Source of the DNA: JANQEU01 sp965242805
GTDB taxonomy: Bacteria > Bacteroidota > Bacteroidia > Cytophagales > Cyclobacteriaceae
Length of the DNA stretch: 64,000 bases
Direction of reading: 5' to 3'
Assembly: GCA_965242805.1 (NCBI GenBank)
Contig: CBDETD010000002.1
Location: forward strand, 744,001 to 808,000
The position numbers and the translations under genes were made by a program. The notes under the pieces are model-generated. The model did not search any database and was not told where the DNA came from. It saw nothing but the letters and a program-made list of their open reading frames with translations. Numbering within the stretch: the first letter of the stretch is position 1; each line of letters opens with the position of its first letter. This document shows, one piece after another, positions 43,853 through 53,094 of this stretch.

Positions 43853-45719
43853 TCTCTAAAATCTTATTATTCGCCGTAAATTTCAACAAAACTTCCGTTC
43901 CAACACCTAATTCAGAGTCAAAATGTATCGAAGCGTTATGCTCCTTCATAATAGTGTAGACAATTGAAAGTCCCAATCCTGTGCCCTTACCGGGTTCCTT
44001 GGTGGTGAAGAAAGGATCATATATTTTTTTGAGATCCTCTTGTGGTATACCTTCGCCCGTGTCCGAAATTCGGATCTCGATAATACCTTTTTTAAGTGAA
44101 GTCACTACAAAGATCTTTCCAAGCCCTTTTATTGCCTGGATAGAATTGGAAAGCAGATTGGTAAATACCTGGTAAAGCTTTCCGCGATTTCCCTCTGTAT
44201 AAAGTTCTCCCTGATCGTAATCCCTTATGATCTCCACATGATCTTTATATTCATGGGCTAAAATGGTTAAACAATCCTCAATTATTGTATGCAGGTTACA
44301 TGGCTCAATTTTCGTTTCATCACTACGGCTGAAGGAATTAAGACTTTTGACAATGGTAATTATCCTCTCTATCCCAATATTTATATTTTCAAGTACTTTC
44401 CTATTCAAAACCCGATCCTCCTCAGATCCGAAAGAGACACTTTTCTCTAAAGATTTAAGTATCTCAGTTCCCGATTTAATGAAATTGACAGGATTGTTAA
44501 TTTCGTGTGCAACCCCTGCAGTCAATATTCCCAATGCCGCCATTTTTTCAGATTGCAGCAATTGTAACTGGGCTAGCTCCAGTTCGGTAAGGGCAGTTTG
44601 GAGCTCAGATTTCTGAGATTTCAGAGTTTCATTGGAGTTATTCAACTCCTTGTTAGTGACCTCCAGCTGTTGGGATACTTTTGTTTTTATCCTGTACGCT
44701 CTGATGGCCACAAAAATCAAAGAAACAATTATCACCAGTATACCTGCAAAAATTATAATTAATCGTTCCTGGAATGAAATCAATTCCTCTTTCGTATCGA
44801 GGATGGTGACTTGCTCGTTGATTATCGCTTGTTGTTTGTTGCTTTCAGTGATCAGGCTGTCCAGGTTCTTACTACGAATATTTATCATCAAACCTTGCCT
44901 ATCCAATGCAATACTTTGTTGCGCGAGCCTTTCTTCACGGGTAGATAACTCCTTTTCCTGGGCCATAATAAGTTCTTGTTGCACAGAGATGCTGTCCTGA
45001 AAATGCCTGAGTTGTTGCTCACTTTGGTCAATTTCATTCCGTAGTGACATTGTATTACTTACCAACGCTTCATTTTCCCTCCTTGCCTCTGATATCCTTT
45101 GTCGCAATTCTCTTATCTCTAATTGACTTCGAGCTATCTGTTCCTGTTGTTTTTCAACTTCAGATGTCTGGTTCTCAAGTGTCAGTCTCATTTCCTGGTA
45201 CAACTCCCTGACATCAACTTCCGTCCCACCAAGCAACAACAATTTAGGATTGATGCTGAGGTTCTCCAAAATGATATTGGCCTTATTTATCTCGAAGGAA
45301 ACCTGATTATTTTCGTCCGGTGAGGTGATATTTAACATGATGTACTTGGCGTCCTCATATTGCTCACTAATTAGTAATATTTCTCTTCCAGTGATCAGTT
45401 GGTAACTTTCACGAACCTCATTAGCTGCGTTCTTACCAATAAAAAGGACCTCTATTTCCGGTAAATTGCGAATGTTGGTTAACCGTAAAAACTCCACCGC
45501 CTTTCCTTTGACACTCAATCTCTGGTCTCGTAACCTCCGATAGGTAATGTCACTTCCATAGATCCCAATTCTAAAACTTTTAATTTCCGATTCATCTGGC
45601 CAAGAAACATTTCTGGAAAATTGGATGATCAGAGCTGATTTTAGATCCTCATAAGACGCCTGCCCAGCACTATCGAAAACAAAATGAACTAGAAAAATCA
45701 AGATAACAAGTCGTGTCAT
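43836..45719 (-). CDS. YfiR-like (DUF4154) sensor histidine kinase
   Basis: A 627-residue kinase. A signal peptide precedes a YfiR-like DUF4154 domain (about 25-170; ALIIQFSRNVSWP, VLFIGKNA, ILLISEQ, ISFEINKANIILENLSINPKLLLLG pattern). A long coiled coil (170-300) rich in Gln/Glu, one TM helix (about 317-340), a second short coil, HisKA with H405 (GVAHEINNPVNF) and a HATPase (DTGEGIP, GKGTGLGLSIV) follow. It should sense a periplasmic signal and signal to the receiver encoded next to it. YfiR proteins normally act as separate periplasmic partners of diguanylate cyclases, so the fusion is a variant common in Bacteroidota. Confidence 0.85.
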   Translation of the reverse strand: MTRLVILIFLVHFVFDSAGQASYEDLKSALIIQFSRNVSWPDESEIKSFRIGIYGSDITYRRLRDQRLSVKGKAVEFLRLTNIRNLPEIEVLFIGKNAANEVRESYQLITGREILLISEQYEDAKYIMLNITSPDENNQVSFEINKANIILENLSINPKLLLLGGTEVDVRELYQEMRLTLENQTSEVEKQQEQIARSQLEIRELRQRISEARRENEALVSNTMSLRNEIDQSEQQLRHFQDSISVQQELIMAQEKELSTREERLAQQSIALDRQGLMINIRSKNLDSLITESNKQQAIINEQVTILDTKEELISFQERLIIIFAGILVIIVSLIFVAIRAYRIKTKVSQQLEVTNKELNNSNETLKSQKSELQTALTELELAQLQLLQSEKMAALGILTAGVAHEINNPVNFIKSGTEILKSLEKSVSFGSEEDRVLNRKVLENINIGIERIITIVKSLNSFSRSDETKIEPCNLHTIIEDCLTILAHEYKDHVEIIRDYDQGELYTEGNRGKLYQVFTNLLSNSIQAIKGLGKIFVVTSLKKGIIEIRISDTGEGIPQEDLKKIYDPFFTTKEPGKGTGLGLSIVYTIMKEHNASIHFDSELGVGTEVLLKFTANNKILENVQHP

Positions 45720-45820
45720 CTACTCTGAATGTTGTTTTGGTCCACAATATCAAAAATATACCATAAATACTATTTGCTTTATTTAACCGGGTTCTTTCGG
45801 AATGGCATATTGTCAAAACT

Positions 45821-45976
45821 TAATATAATCTGATTCGCCACGATACCAGTAGATATGCCTATGACAATGACAACGATGATCCGGCGCAAAGAAAGGTTCG
45901 ATTCGTAGAAGTACCCTTATCTGTTGGTTTTAGTCTCACCTATCACTTTGGTCAAATTACATTAATTTCTACCTAG
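45821..45976 (+). pseudogene. C-terminal remnant of an outer-membrane beta-barrel-type protein
   Basis: A plus-strand frame of about 50 codons after a TAA, without a start codon. It ends RKVRFVEVPLSVGFSLTYHF followed by a few residues and TAG. Alternating aromatic and hydrophobic residues ending in an aromatic are typical of the last strands of barrel proteins. It may be the surviving end of a lost gene. It overlaps the end of the aminopeptidase gene on the other strand, and chance is possible. Confidence 0.3.
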
Positions 45977-47434
45977 ATCAGGTAATACTACATCGTCGAA
46001 AGGGCTATTTTCCTTCATCAGTGCCTCGATTTCATCACTTTTCCTGGGGGCCAGATCCGAAAGCAATTCGCATCCATCTGATGTAACTAGATAATCGTCT
46101 TCAATTCGAACAGGGATGTCCCACCATTTAGGATTGGCAGGGCTATTGGCTGGAATGTAAATACCTGGTTCAATAGTGATAACCATATTCTCCTCCAAAA
46201 CATCACGCTCACCCTTATCATGGACATCCAATCCAATATGATGGCAGCATCCATGTGGATAATATCGGTTCCTACCTGTCTCCGGATCAATTATATCCTT
46301 TGATGAAAGGCTTTCATAAAGACCAAGTTCGACCAGACCTTCGTTGACTACCTTTCTGGTTGCTTGAAGCAAGGCATCAAACTTGACTCCTGGTCCACAA
46401 ATATTTGCTGCTGCCTCCTGAGCTTCATAAACCAGATCATAGATCACCTTTTGTTCCCTGGAAAAACTGCCATTGACTGGTATTGTCCTCGTGACATCAG
46501 CTGTGTACCCATGATATTCTGCGCCAAGATCCATGAGTATTAATTCGCCATCCTCAATTTGGGGTTTGATATTTTCTATATAGTGTAAAACACAACCATT
46601 GTGCCCTGCCCCGACAATACTTGGATAGCCTTCATATTCAGCCTGGTATTTCTTAAATACATACTCGTGTAGCCCCTGAATTTCGGTTTCAGACATTCCA
46701 GGTTTCATTGCTTTCATTACCTCTGCCTGACCAATAGCCGAAATATTTATTGCTTTCCGAAGCAACACCAATTCCTCTTTCGTTTTCACTCCCCGTAATT
46801 TGGTCATATACATATCTAGAGAAGCTAAATCTATATTGTTCGATCTTGGCTCGATCGACAGATCATCTTGCATGTAGCCAACCTTTGTCTTAAACTGGGC
46901 TATCAGGTCATAGAGATCCCCGGCTTCATTAGTATTTCGGACATCGTTAAAGAAATCATAGAAAAGCACTTTATCAAACCTCGAAAAATCAATATTGAAA
47001 TCCTTGAATTCCGGACCTTCAAATGCAGAACTGATCTCAAGAATATCCCGGGCTTTGCTCTTTCCCAATATCTCCCCGTCATATAACTCCTTTAACGGAT
47101 TTTTCGCTCTAACAAAGATTATCTCGTTGGAGCGATCATTTGCAATGTCCTGCATCTCCTTGAAGATCAGCAACATCGAATGAGGTTCCTTGTGTCCTGT
47201 CAAATAATAGAAATTTGGATCCTGATGGTATACATAGTTCACATCATTTGCCCTGTTTCGGATCGGCCCCGAAAAGAAAACAGCAACCGAGTTTTCCGGC
47301 ATTCTCGATCGTAATGCCTCCCTTCTTTCTTTGTGGAAATCTGATTTCAAATAATCATCGGGGCGATCTGGTTGTTGTGAAAAACAGGTAAATCCAATCA
47401 CTACCAAGAATGCGGTTATTACATTTCTAATCAT
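45962..47434 (-). CDS. Xaa-Pro aminopeptidase (M24), exported
   Basis: A 490-residue M24B peptidase that removes the N-terminal residue before proline. A signal peptide (MIRNVITAFLVVIGFTCFS) is followed by the N-terminal creatinase-like domain and the pita-bread domain. Metal ligands are recognisable in LMDLGAEYHGYTADVTR, CCHHIGLDVHD and ITIEPGIY (two Asp, His, two Glu). Periplasmic location is inferred from the signal. Confidence 0.9.
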   Translation of the reverse strand: MIRNVITAFLVVIGFTCFSQQPDRPDDYLKSDFHKERREALRSRMPENSVAVFFSGPIRNRANDVNYVYHQDPNFYYLTGHKEPHSMLLIFKEMQDIANDRSNEIIFVRAKNPLKELYDGEILGKSKARDILEISSAFEGPEFKDFNIDFSRFDKVLFYDFFNDVRNTNEAGDLYDLIAQFKTKVGYMQDDLSIEPRSNNIDLASLDMYMTKLRGVKTKEELVLLRKAINISAIGQAEVMKAMKPGMSETEIQGLHEYVFKKYQAEYEGYPSIVGAGHNGCVLHYIENIKPQIEDGELILMDLGAEYHGYTADVTRTIPVNGSFSREQKVIYDLVYEAQEAAANICGPGVKFDALLQATRKVVNEGLVELGLYESLSSKDIIDPETGRNRYYPHGCCHHIGLDVHDKGERDVLEENMVITIEPGIYIPANSPANPKWWDIPVRIEDDYLVTSDGCELLSDLAPRKSDEIEALMKENSPFDDVVLPDLGRN

Positions 47435-47510
47435 GTCTGCTAAATCAAGTCCAAAAGGTAACCAAATGTATCATTCTCACAGAACATTCATTCTGTAAAA
47501 GGCCTCAAGG

Positions 47511-50330
47511 TTATTTGAATATCAGCTTGCCGGAATATGTCTTTTTTCCAACACTGATCCAGTAGAAATATATTCCCGGTCGGTAGTTTGGAATTGTAAT
47601 GGATTCTCTATCCGACTGAAGTTCGGTTTCCTGAATTCTGGAGCCCTGGGAATCAAATAGCAGAAACCTGATTTTCTGGTCCTCAAAAACCCTGGAAAAG
47701 ACATTGAGGGAATTTGTGGTGTTCATGTCAAGAGGATTTGGAAATAGTAAAAAGGGATTGTCAGCCAAATAGTAGGATGATACAGTATCTGAGATGACTT
47801 CTTTAGCATTATCCAGAACCATTCGTACCCTGTACTCATTGTAGCCTTCATTAGGTGACTTGTCTAAAAGTCGAAAAGAAGCAGAATCGGGATTTCGATA
47901 ATTTGCCACTGGTTCAATGGAGCTATTTTCCAATCTTTCCAAAATCACATTGGAAATACCGAATGTCGTACCCAGAAATACACTTACATATATCCCTGAA
48001 TCTTGCTCCACTTCCGCAAAAAGTGAACTAAAATAACAGCCTGTACCTTGAGTTAAATAATTGAATGTGAGCGATCCAATGGCCTCATATCCATTCTCGA
48101 GAACAGGCACGACCCGGATTAGGTTATCATTAATAGAGTTTTTGTCAATTATAGAAAATGTGTCCTGTGTGGTGGTAAAGTTCGTAAGATATCGATCGCC
48201 GACTGTTTGTAGTTTGTAATGATCAGCAGAGGTAAAACTTTCCCAATTGATAAGAATAGAATCTCCACAATCAAAGCCCAGATTAACTTTCGTTGGTCTC
48301 GATATGACAAACGGATCCGTTCTAAACGTATCCGAATCCACAACCATTCCTATCTGGGCAATACCGTCAACAATCCCACCTGCAGACCATCTAAAATAGC
48401 CTTTTTCAAGGTCTACATCATTGGCTATGTTAAGCCATCCCTGTGTTCCTTCATTGGATACAATTAGGTCCCCTCTTGACTGCACCAGTGACGATTCCCA
48501 CCTCAGATATCCTACCGTCTCTCCATTATAAGGTATGTTGTCGGATTTTGTTGGAAATGTCCAGCGGAACTCCTCCGAGTATTCAATATCGTAAACAATG
48601 TAAAATTCCTGTTTCTCCTGACTGATGTCATGACCTTTAATGCTTATCCGGTAATTTCCAGGTTCCAGCTGATTGATAGATATCTGCTCTACGTTATTGA
48701 GACTATCTCTTTTCCTTTTGGAGATCATCGCGAGGTTTTCAACTGAAGGAGTGGGATCCAAAACCCATGGTAGCAGCACATTCCCCGATGGAACCTGAAT
48801 CGTTAAATCAAGGTCATTGATAAGTGCAATTTCAGAATTTGGGATCGCAGCAGGATCATTCCAAACTAAAGTGACTTTAAGAAGTTGGGCATTTTCCGAA
48901 ACCTCAATATCAAAAAAAGATTCTTCATCCATACCAATGGAATCCATAAAGAAATTCCCACTTTCCAGCAATTCTACAGATCGACTGGCATTGAGGTTCC
49001 CAAATCCGGTTTTGAAATCTGGTCCGATAGTAAAAACGTCATCAGCACCGTTTATTAATAATGCCTTAATCAAAGCGGAATGACCTGGAACTCCATATTT
49101 ACTCTTGTGTAAATCTTGCAACAACACGGATGTTCCGGAAACCAGTGCCGCTGAATTCGACGAGCCTACCATAGAGTATGCCACCAATTCAGGTTTGATC
49201 CTTCCATCATATGCAGGCCCTGAGGACGAAAAGGTCAATGGCATCCCAGTGGTATCTACAGCACCGATACTCAAGGTATTTTTTGATTGTTTGAAATTAC
49301 CGGTAAGGGTAGCAAATCCTTCAAGTCCTGCATATCTTCCCACTGTATCAAAGGATTGTCCTTCATTCCCTACAGAAAAAACATGTAACAAGTAAGGATT
49401 ATTAATTGTAGAAACATCATATGCGTTAGCAAGAGATCCATAAAAATTCTCAATTTGTGTACCGTATGAATGATTTTGTATTGATATTTCTGAACCTCGG
49501 TATTCATCATCTGTTTCAGGCAGGAGATTGTTGAAACCTGACGATATAAAACTCACGCCAGGAGCTACTCCCAAACCAGTTATAAAAGAATTTCCGGCAC
49601 CACCAATAATCGTAGCCATTTCAGTTGCATGATTTGCAATTTGTGCTGATGCTGTTAAACCAAACTCACCTCTTCCTTTGAGATCAACGTCCGAAATCTC
49701 AAAAGCATTTTCCTTCACCGATACTGTTACTTCCTCTCCACGTATTGTAGGGAATGAATGCTGAATATAGTTTATATGGTTTGGTACCAGATTAAGATCA
49801 ATCACCCTACTTTCACCAGCCAAGGAATTGGATTCATTTCCTACATATAAAACAGATTTTGTATGTAGGAGGTGAATTAGTAGATCAGAAGTGATCCCTT
49901 CAATCAGCATATTGGAACCATACTCGGCTCGAATTGACAAATTCGTATAACCAGACAGGAGCTTCTTTAACCCAACCTTGTTGTCAGCATATAACCAGAC
50001 ACCCTCTTTTAATTCATTGAAATCAATATTTCCCAGTTTCCAGTCCCTTGTCTGAAGTGATCTATACTCTCCTAAATGGTGATTGAGAGTATTATTGTTC
50101 GGCTCAAGAATATATTTATTGAAATCTACCCTTTTTACGATCCGATAACCCTGTTTGGTAAGATGCCAAAGAGTGGTTTTATCATTCAGGGTTACACTGT
50201 ACAGGGAATCATCTTCAACTTCACGCTCCGCGTCGAAATTTTGGGATTTTAGCTCAGTTTGAAGCAAAATACCAGTTAACAACAGAAGCAATATTCTATT
50301 CAAATAGTTATATGTAAATAAATAATTCAA
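47511..50330 (-). CDS. Subtilisin-like S8 peptidase with T9SS sorting domain
   Basis: A 939-residue exported protease. A signal peptide, an N-terminal region and the S8 domain (about 190-470) are followed by a beta-rich region and a C-terminal type A T9SS sorting domain (about 860-939; FPNP ... GIYFYWISVGKKTYSGKL). The His region reads NHATEMATIIGG and the Ser region GSSNSAALVSG, both recognisable. The Asp region reads VSVKENAFEI, where Glu replaces the usual Asp of V-x-V-I-D-T-G. This is typical of a Bacteroidota S8 subgroup as far as I recall, and catalysis is uncertain. It is divergent from the M57 gene. Confidence 0.85.
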   Translation of the reverse strand: MNYLFTYNYLNRILLLLLTGILLQTELKSQNFDAEREVEDDSLYSVTLNDKTTLWHLTKQGYRIVKRVDFNKYILEPNNNTLNHHLGEYRSLQTRDWKLGNIDFNELKEGVWLYADNKVGLKKLLSGYTNLSIRAEYGSNMLIEGITSDLLIHLLHTKSVLYVGNESNSLAGESRVIDLNLVPNHINYIQHSFPTIRGEEVTVSVKENAFEISDVDLKGRGEFGLTASAQIANHATEMATIIGGAGNSFITGLGVAPGVSFISSGFNNLLPETDDEYRGSEISIQNHSYGTQIENFYGSLANAYDVSTINNPYLLHVFSVGNEGQSFDTVGRYAGLEGFATLTGNFKQSKNTLSIGAVDTTGMPLTFSSSGPAYDGRIKPELVAYSMVGSSNSAALVSGTSVLLQDLHKSKYGVPGHSALIKALLINGADDVFTIGPDFKTGFGNLNASRSVELLESGNFFMDSIGMDEESFFDIEVSENAQLLKVTLVWNDPAAIPNSEIALINDLDLTIQVPSGNVLLPWVLDPTPSVENLAMISKRKRDSLNNVEQISINQLEPGNYRISIKGHDISQEKQEFYIVYDIEYSEEFRWTFPTKSDNIPYNGETVGYLRWESSLVQSRGDLIVSNEGTQGWLNIANDVDLEKGYFRWSAGGIVDGIAQIGMVVDSDTFRTDPFVISRPTKVNLGFDCGDSILINWESFTSADHYKLQTVGDRYLTNFTTTQDTFSIIDKNSINDNLIRVVPVLENGYEAIGSLTFNYLTQGTGCYFSSLFAEVEQDSGIYVSVFLGTTFGISNVILERLENSSIEPVANYRNPDSASFRLLDKSPNEGYNEYRVRMVLDNAKEVISDTVSSYYLADNPFLLFPNPLDMNTTNSLNVFSRVFEDQKIRFLLFDSQGSRIQETELQSDRESITIPNYRPGIYFYWISVGKKTYSGKLIFK

Positions 50331-50412
50331 TAGATGACTTTTTAAAACATAGAATTAATTGACTGATGGTCATTACGCATATTCTATATTCTTTGAAATT
50401 AATCTTTATAAA

Positions 50413-50458
50413 TATTTTATTCTGTATATATTATTATAGAAAGTATTTTATTCTGTAT
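50413..50458. repeat. 15-base direct repeats, 31 bases apart
   Basis: TATTTTATTCTGTAT occurs at 50413-50427 and 50444-50458, separated by 31 bases centre to centre, about three helical turns. It lies between the divergent S8 and M57 genes, 108 bases before the M57 start, and looks like a cooperative binding site. Confidence 0.55.
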
Positions 50459-50565
50459 TAAGCGTAGTTATCGATCAAAAAAACACTTTTCTCTTTCCAA
50501 GCCATTTGTTCCCGCAAATCAAAAATTTTATTTTCATAATGAATTACTAAACCTATATAAACACT

Positions 50566-51417
50566 ATGAAAAATCTAAGAACCATGTTAAAACCGGCTGT
50601 TTTCGCAATAGCCATTTCTTTTTTCTTATTCTCTTGTTCGACCGATACGATGGAACCTGACAAGCCTTCAATATCTGAGGACGTAGTAGCCGAATTCACC
50701 AACCTTGGATTTGATGCATCCGACATTCAGCTGGTCCCCAACGATAATCCATTCACTGGACAATCCGGAGGGTTTGATTATATGTTGGAAAACGACATTC
50801 GAATCAGTCCCCAGGTCCTTGAAGAAATGAAAGGGAGTGACATTTCTCATGTGGGAGCTATGGAAGAACAATATAGAACTACCAATCTGGTCCAGGGCCT
50901 GCCTAGAAACATAAATGTGATAGGCTACACAGGTGGTTCATATGCATTGACATCTAAGATGCGGACGGCCTTACAATGGGCAATCAACAACTATAATCGA
51001 ATTAACACCGGCCTGAACTTCACATTAACTTTCGGTACAAACTGGCAGGCATATGACATTGTTGTTTATCGAACTTCCGGATCGGCAGGAGGTTCTGCAG
51101 GTTTTCCTTCCGGTGGAGAACCCTATCAGTTCGTTCAAATTTTTTCCGGTACAAATAACTACGATACCAATGTTGTCGAACATGTGATAACTCACGAAAT
51201 TGGACATTGTCTCGGAATGCGACATACTGACTATTTCAATCGGTCTTTATCTTGTGGATCAGGAGGAAATGAGGGAGATGGAGGAGTTGGAGCAATTTAT
51301 GTCCCAGGTACTCCTGAGGGATTCGATCCTAATTCTGTCATGTTATCATGTTTTTCATCAAGTGAAGACGGAGAATTTGGGCCCTACGATGTTGTAGCAT
51401 TGGAATATTTATATTGA
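50566..51417 (+). CDS. M57-type HEIGH metalloprotease lipoprotein
   Basis: A 283-residue lipoprotein. Lipobox FLFSC gives C24. The catalytic zinc motif HEIGHCLGMRH has H210, E211, H214 and H220, matching the dual-action HEIGH (peptidase M57) family, and a conserved SCGSGG-type Cys region follows. Probably a surface zinc endopeptidase. It is divergent from the S8 peptidase, which suggests shared control. A terminator follows. Confidence 0.88.
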   Translation: MKNLRTMLKPAVFAIAISFFLFSCSTDTMEPDKPSISEDVVAEFTNLGFDASDIQLVPNDNPFTGQSGGFDYMLENDIRISPQVLEEMKGSDISHVGAMEEQYRTTNLVQGLPRNINVIGYTGGSYALTSKMRTALQWAINNYNRINTGLNFTLTFGTNWQAYDIVVYRTSGSAGGSAGFPSGGEPYQFVQIFSGTNNYDTNVVEHVITHEIGHCLGMRHTDYFNRSLSCGSGGNEGDGGVGAIYVPGTPEGFDPNSVMLSCFSSSEDGEFGPYDVVALEYLY

Positions 51418-51454
51418 CGATCAATACCTATGAACCGAACCCATACGGGTATAG

Positions 51455-51483
51455 GGCCACCAAACGGTGGCCTTATTTTTTTT
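51455..51483 (+). terminator. Terminator after the M57 gene
   Basis: GGCCACC-AAAC-GGTGGCC stem of 7 bases, then TTATTTTTTTT. It lies 38 bases after the M57 stop and its tail overlaps the last codons of the convergent DoxX gene. Confidence 0.85.
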
Positions 51484-51892
51484 GTGAGAAAAATCGGTAA
51501 TCCAACGAATATCGTCCCGGTCCTGTAATCCAGATCAGAAAACATGCCGCCAGGTATAGTAGAGCTTTTTCCTTTCTTCCAAATGGATCTTCAAAATGTG
51601 CGATAAACCCCGCAACAGCCATGGCAAATCCCATTAACAATGCCCCGATCCTCGTACCAAAACCAACAATGAGCATAAGGGACCCCACAAACTCGGCCAG
51701 GATTACCAATAAGAAAGACAACTCACTACCTATCCCTAGTGGGTTCCCAAATTTTAAATTTCCTTCAAACAATCTAAGTAATTTGGGAATACCGTGTGTA
51801 AGCATCATACCACCGATTGCAAAGCGAAATATTAGTAGGCCAAAATTTACCTCACCCAAACTTGTCGTTGCATCAAGAAGTTTTCTAATCAT
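51473..51892 (-). CDS. DoxX-family membrane protein
   Basis: A 139-residue protein with four TM helices and the DoxX signature: a first helix with RFAIGGMMLTHGIPKL, then VILAEFVGSLMLIVGFGTRIGALLMG. DoxX proteins are small quinol-linked or electron-transfer-related membrane proteins, often linked to thiosulfate oxidation or stress. Its role here is not clear. The 3' end lies in the M57 terminator. Confidence 0.9.
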   Translation of the reverse strand: MIRKLLDATTSLGEVNFGLLIFRFAIGGMMLTHGIPKLLRLFEGNLKFGNPLGIGSELSFLLVILAEFVGSLMLIVGFGTRIGALLMGFAMAVAGFIAHFEDPFGRKEKALLYLAACFLIWITGPGRYSLDYRFFSQKK

Positions 51893-52028
51893 TCTATAAA
51901 AATTTAAAGTGATCGCAATTTAAACCACATCCAAAACTTTGGTTCTGTTACCGCTCCTAAAATTATGCCTAACCACTTCATTTTTGATTATCTATATTGA
52001 TCTCCCAAAATAAAACCCTAACCAGATC

Positions 52029-53072
52029 ATGGCCACTAGACGAACCTTTATCCAAAAAGTAGCAGGAATAGGATTGTCAATCCCATTTGTGAACTCCATA
52101 CCTGCCTTATCAAAGCCCTCCCAAAAAAACACCCAACCCCTACTTCTTTGTAGCCGTGGTGAATACTGGGGTGAGAAAGTACTCAAACCCGGATGGGAAA
52201 TATTAAGTAATGGGGGAAATATCCTGGATGCTGTCGAACAATCGGCTATGGTTACGGAGTTAGATCCTCAAGATACATCCGTAGGGTATGGAGGTTTACC
52301 AAATGAAGACGGAATAGTGCAGCTGGATGCCTCATTCATGGATGGAAAAACTCATAATTGTGGATCAGTCGCTGCACTTGAAAACATAAAAACTCCGTCT
52401 TCCGTTGCCCGGCTCGTAATGGAGAGAACAGACCACATCCACCTGGTCGGTGAGGGTGCCCTTTGGTTTGCAAAAGCTCATGGATTCAAGGAAGAAGACC
52501 TGCTTACCGATCAATCACGTAGGAAATGGTTGAGGTGGAAAGAAAATATTAGTGAAGATGATGATTGGTTGTCACCAGAGGATGGGGACTATGGGATTAA
52601 AGAACGTCCTACTGGTACCATAAACATTCTGGCGATAGATACCAATGGTGACCTCGCCGGGTGCACGACTACTTCCGGTCTTTTTGGAAAGATCCCCGGA
52701 CGAGTAGGTGATTCCCCTATCATCGGAGCCGGTTTATATGTTGACAATGAAGTCGGAGCAGCCGGAGCAACCGGTCGAGGCGAAGAGATATTACGCACAT
52801 GTGGCAGTTTTTATGTCATCGAACAAATGCGTCAGGGAAAAACTCCCCAGGAAGCCTGTGAAGCTTTATGTAAGCGGATCATCGACTTGAATGGTGGAGT
52901 TAAAAATGTTGACTTCAATGATAAACTGGTTGCTATCAACAAAAACGGTGAAGTAGGTTGTGCCTCTATTCGGGGAAGAGAAGGTCGCGAACCCTCTGCA
53001 GCCTTCATGACAGAATCGGGCTTTAAAGTTGTGAAAGGAACTTATATGATAGAGGTTCCGGAGGAAGACTAA
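52029..53072 (+). CDS. Exported Ntn-hydrolase, asparaginase/glycosylasparaginase type
   Basis: A 347-residue precursor with a twin-arginine-like signal (RRTFIQKVAGIGLSIP). The predicted autocleavage site precedes the Thr in TGTINILAID, which becomes the N-terminal nucleophile, and the GRVGDSPIIGAGLYVDN segment is conserved. Members hydrolyse the amide of glycosylated or beta-aspartyl asparagine. The Tat signal and the family make it a periplasmic amidase. Specificity (glycosylasparaginase versus isoaspartyl peptidase) is not decided. Confidence 0.85.
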   Translation: MATRRTFIQKVAGIGLSIPFVNSIPALSKPSQKNTQPLLLCSRGEYWGEKVLKPGWEILSNGGNILDAVEQSAMVTELDPQDTSVGYGGLPNEDGIVQLDASFMDGKTHNCGSVAALENIKTPSSVARLVMERTDHIHLVGEGALWFAKAHGFKEEDLLTDQSRRKWLRWKENISEDDDWLSPEDGDYGIKERPTGTINILAIDTNGDLAGCTTTSGLFGKIPGRVGDSPIIGAGLYVDNEVGAAGATGRGEEILRTCGSFYVIEQMRQGKTPQEACEALCKRIIDLNGGVKNVDFNDKLVAINKNGEVGCASIRGREGREPSAAFMTESGFKVVKGTYMIEVPEED

Positions 53073-53094
53073 CTAGTCTTCCCCTGTGAAACGA

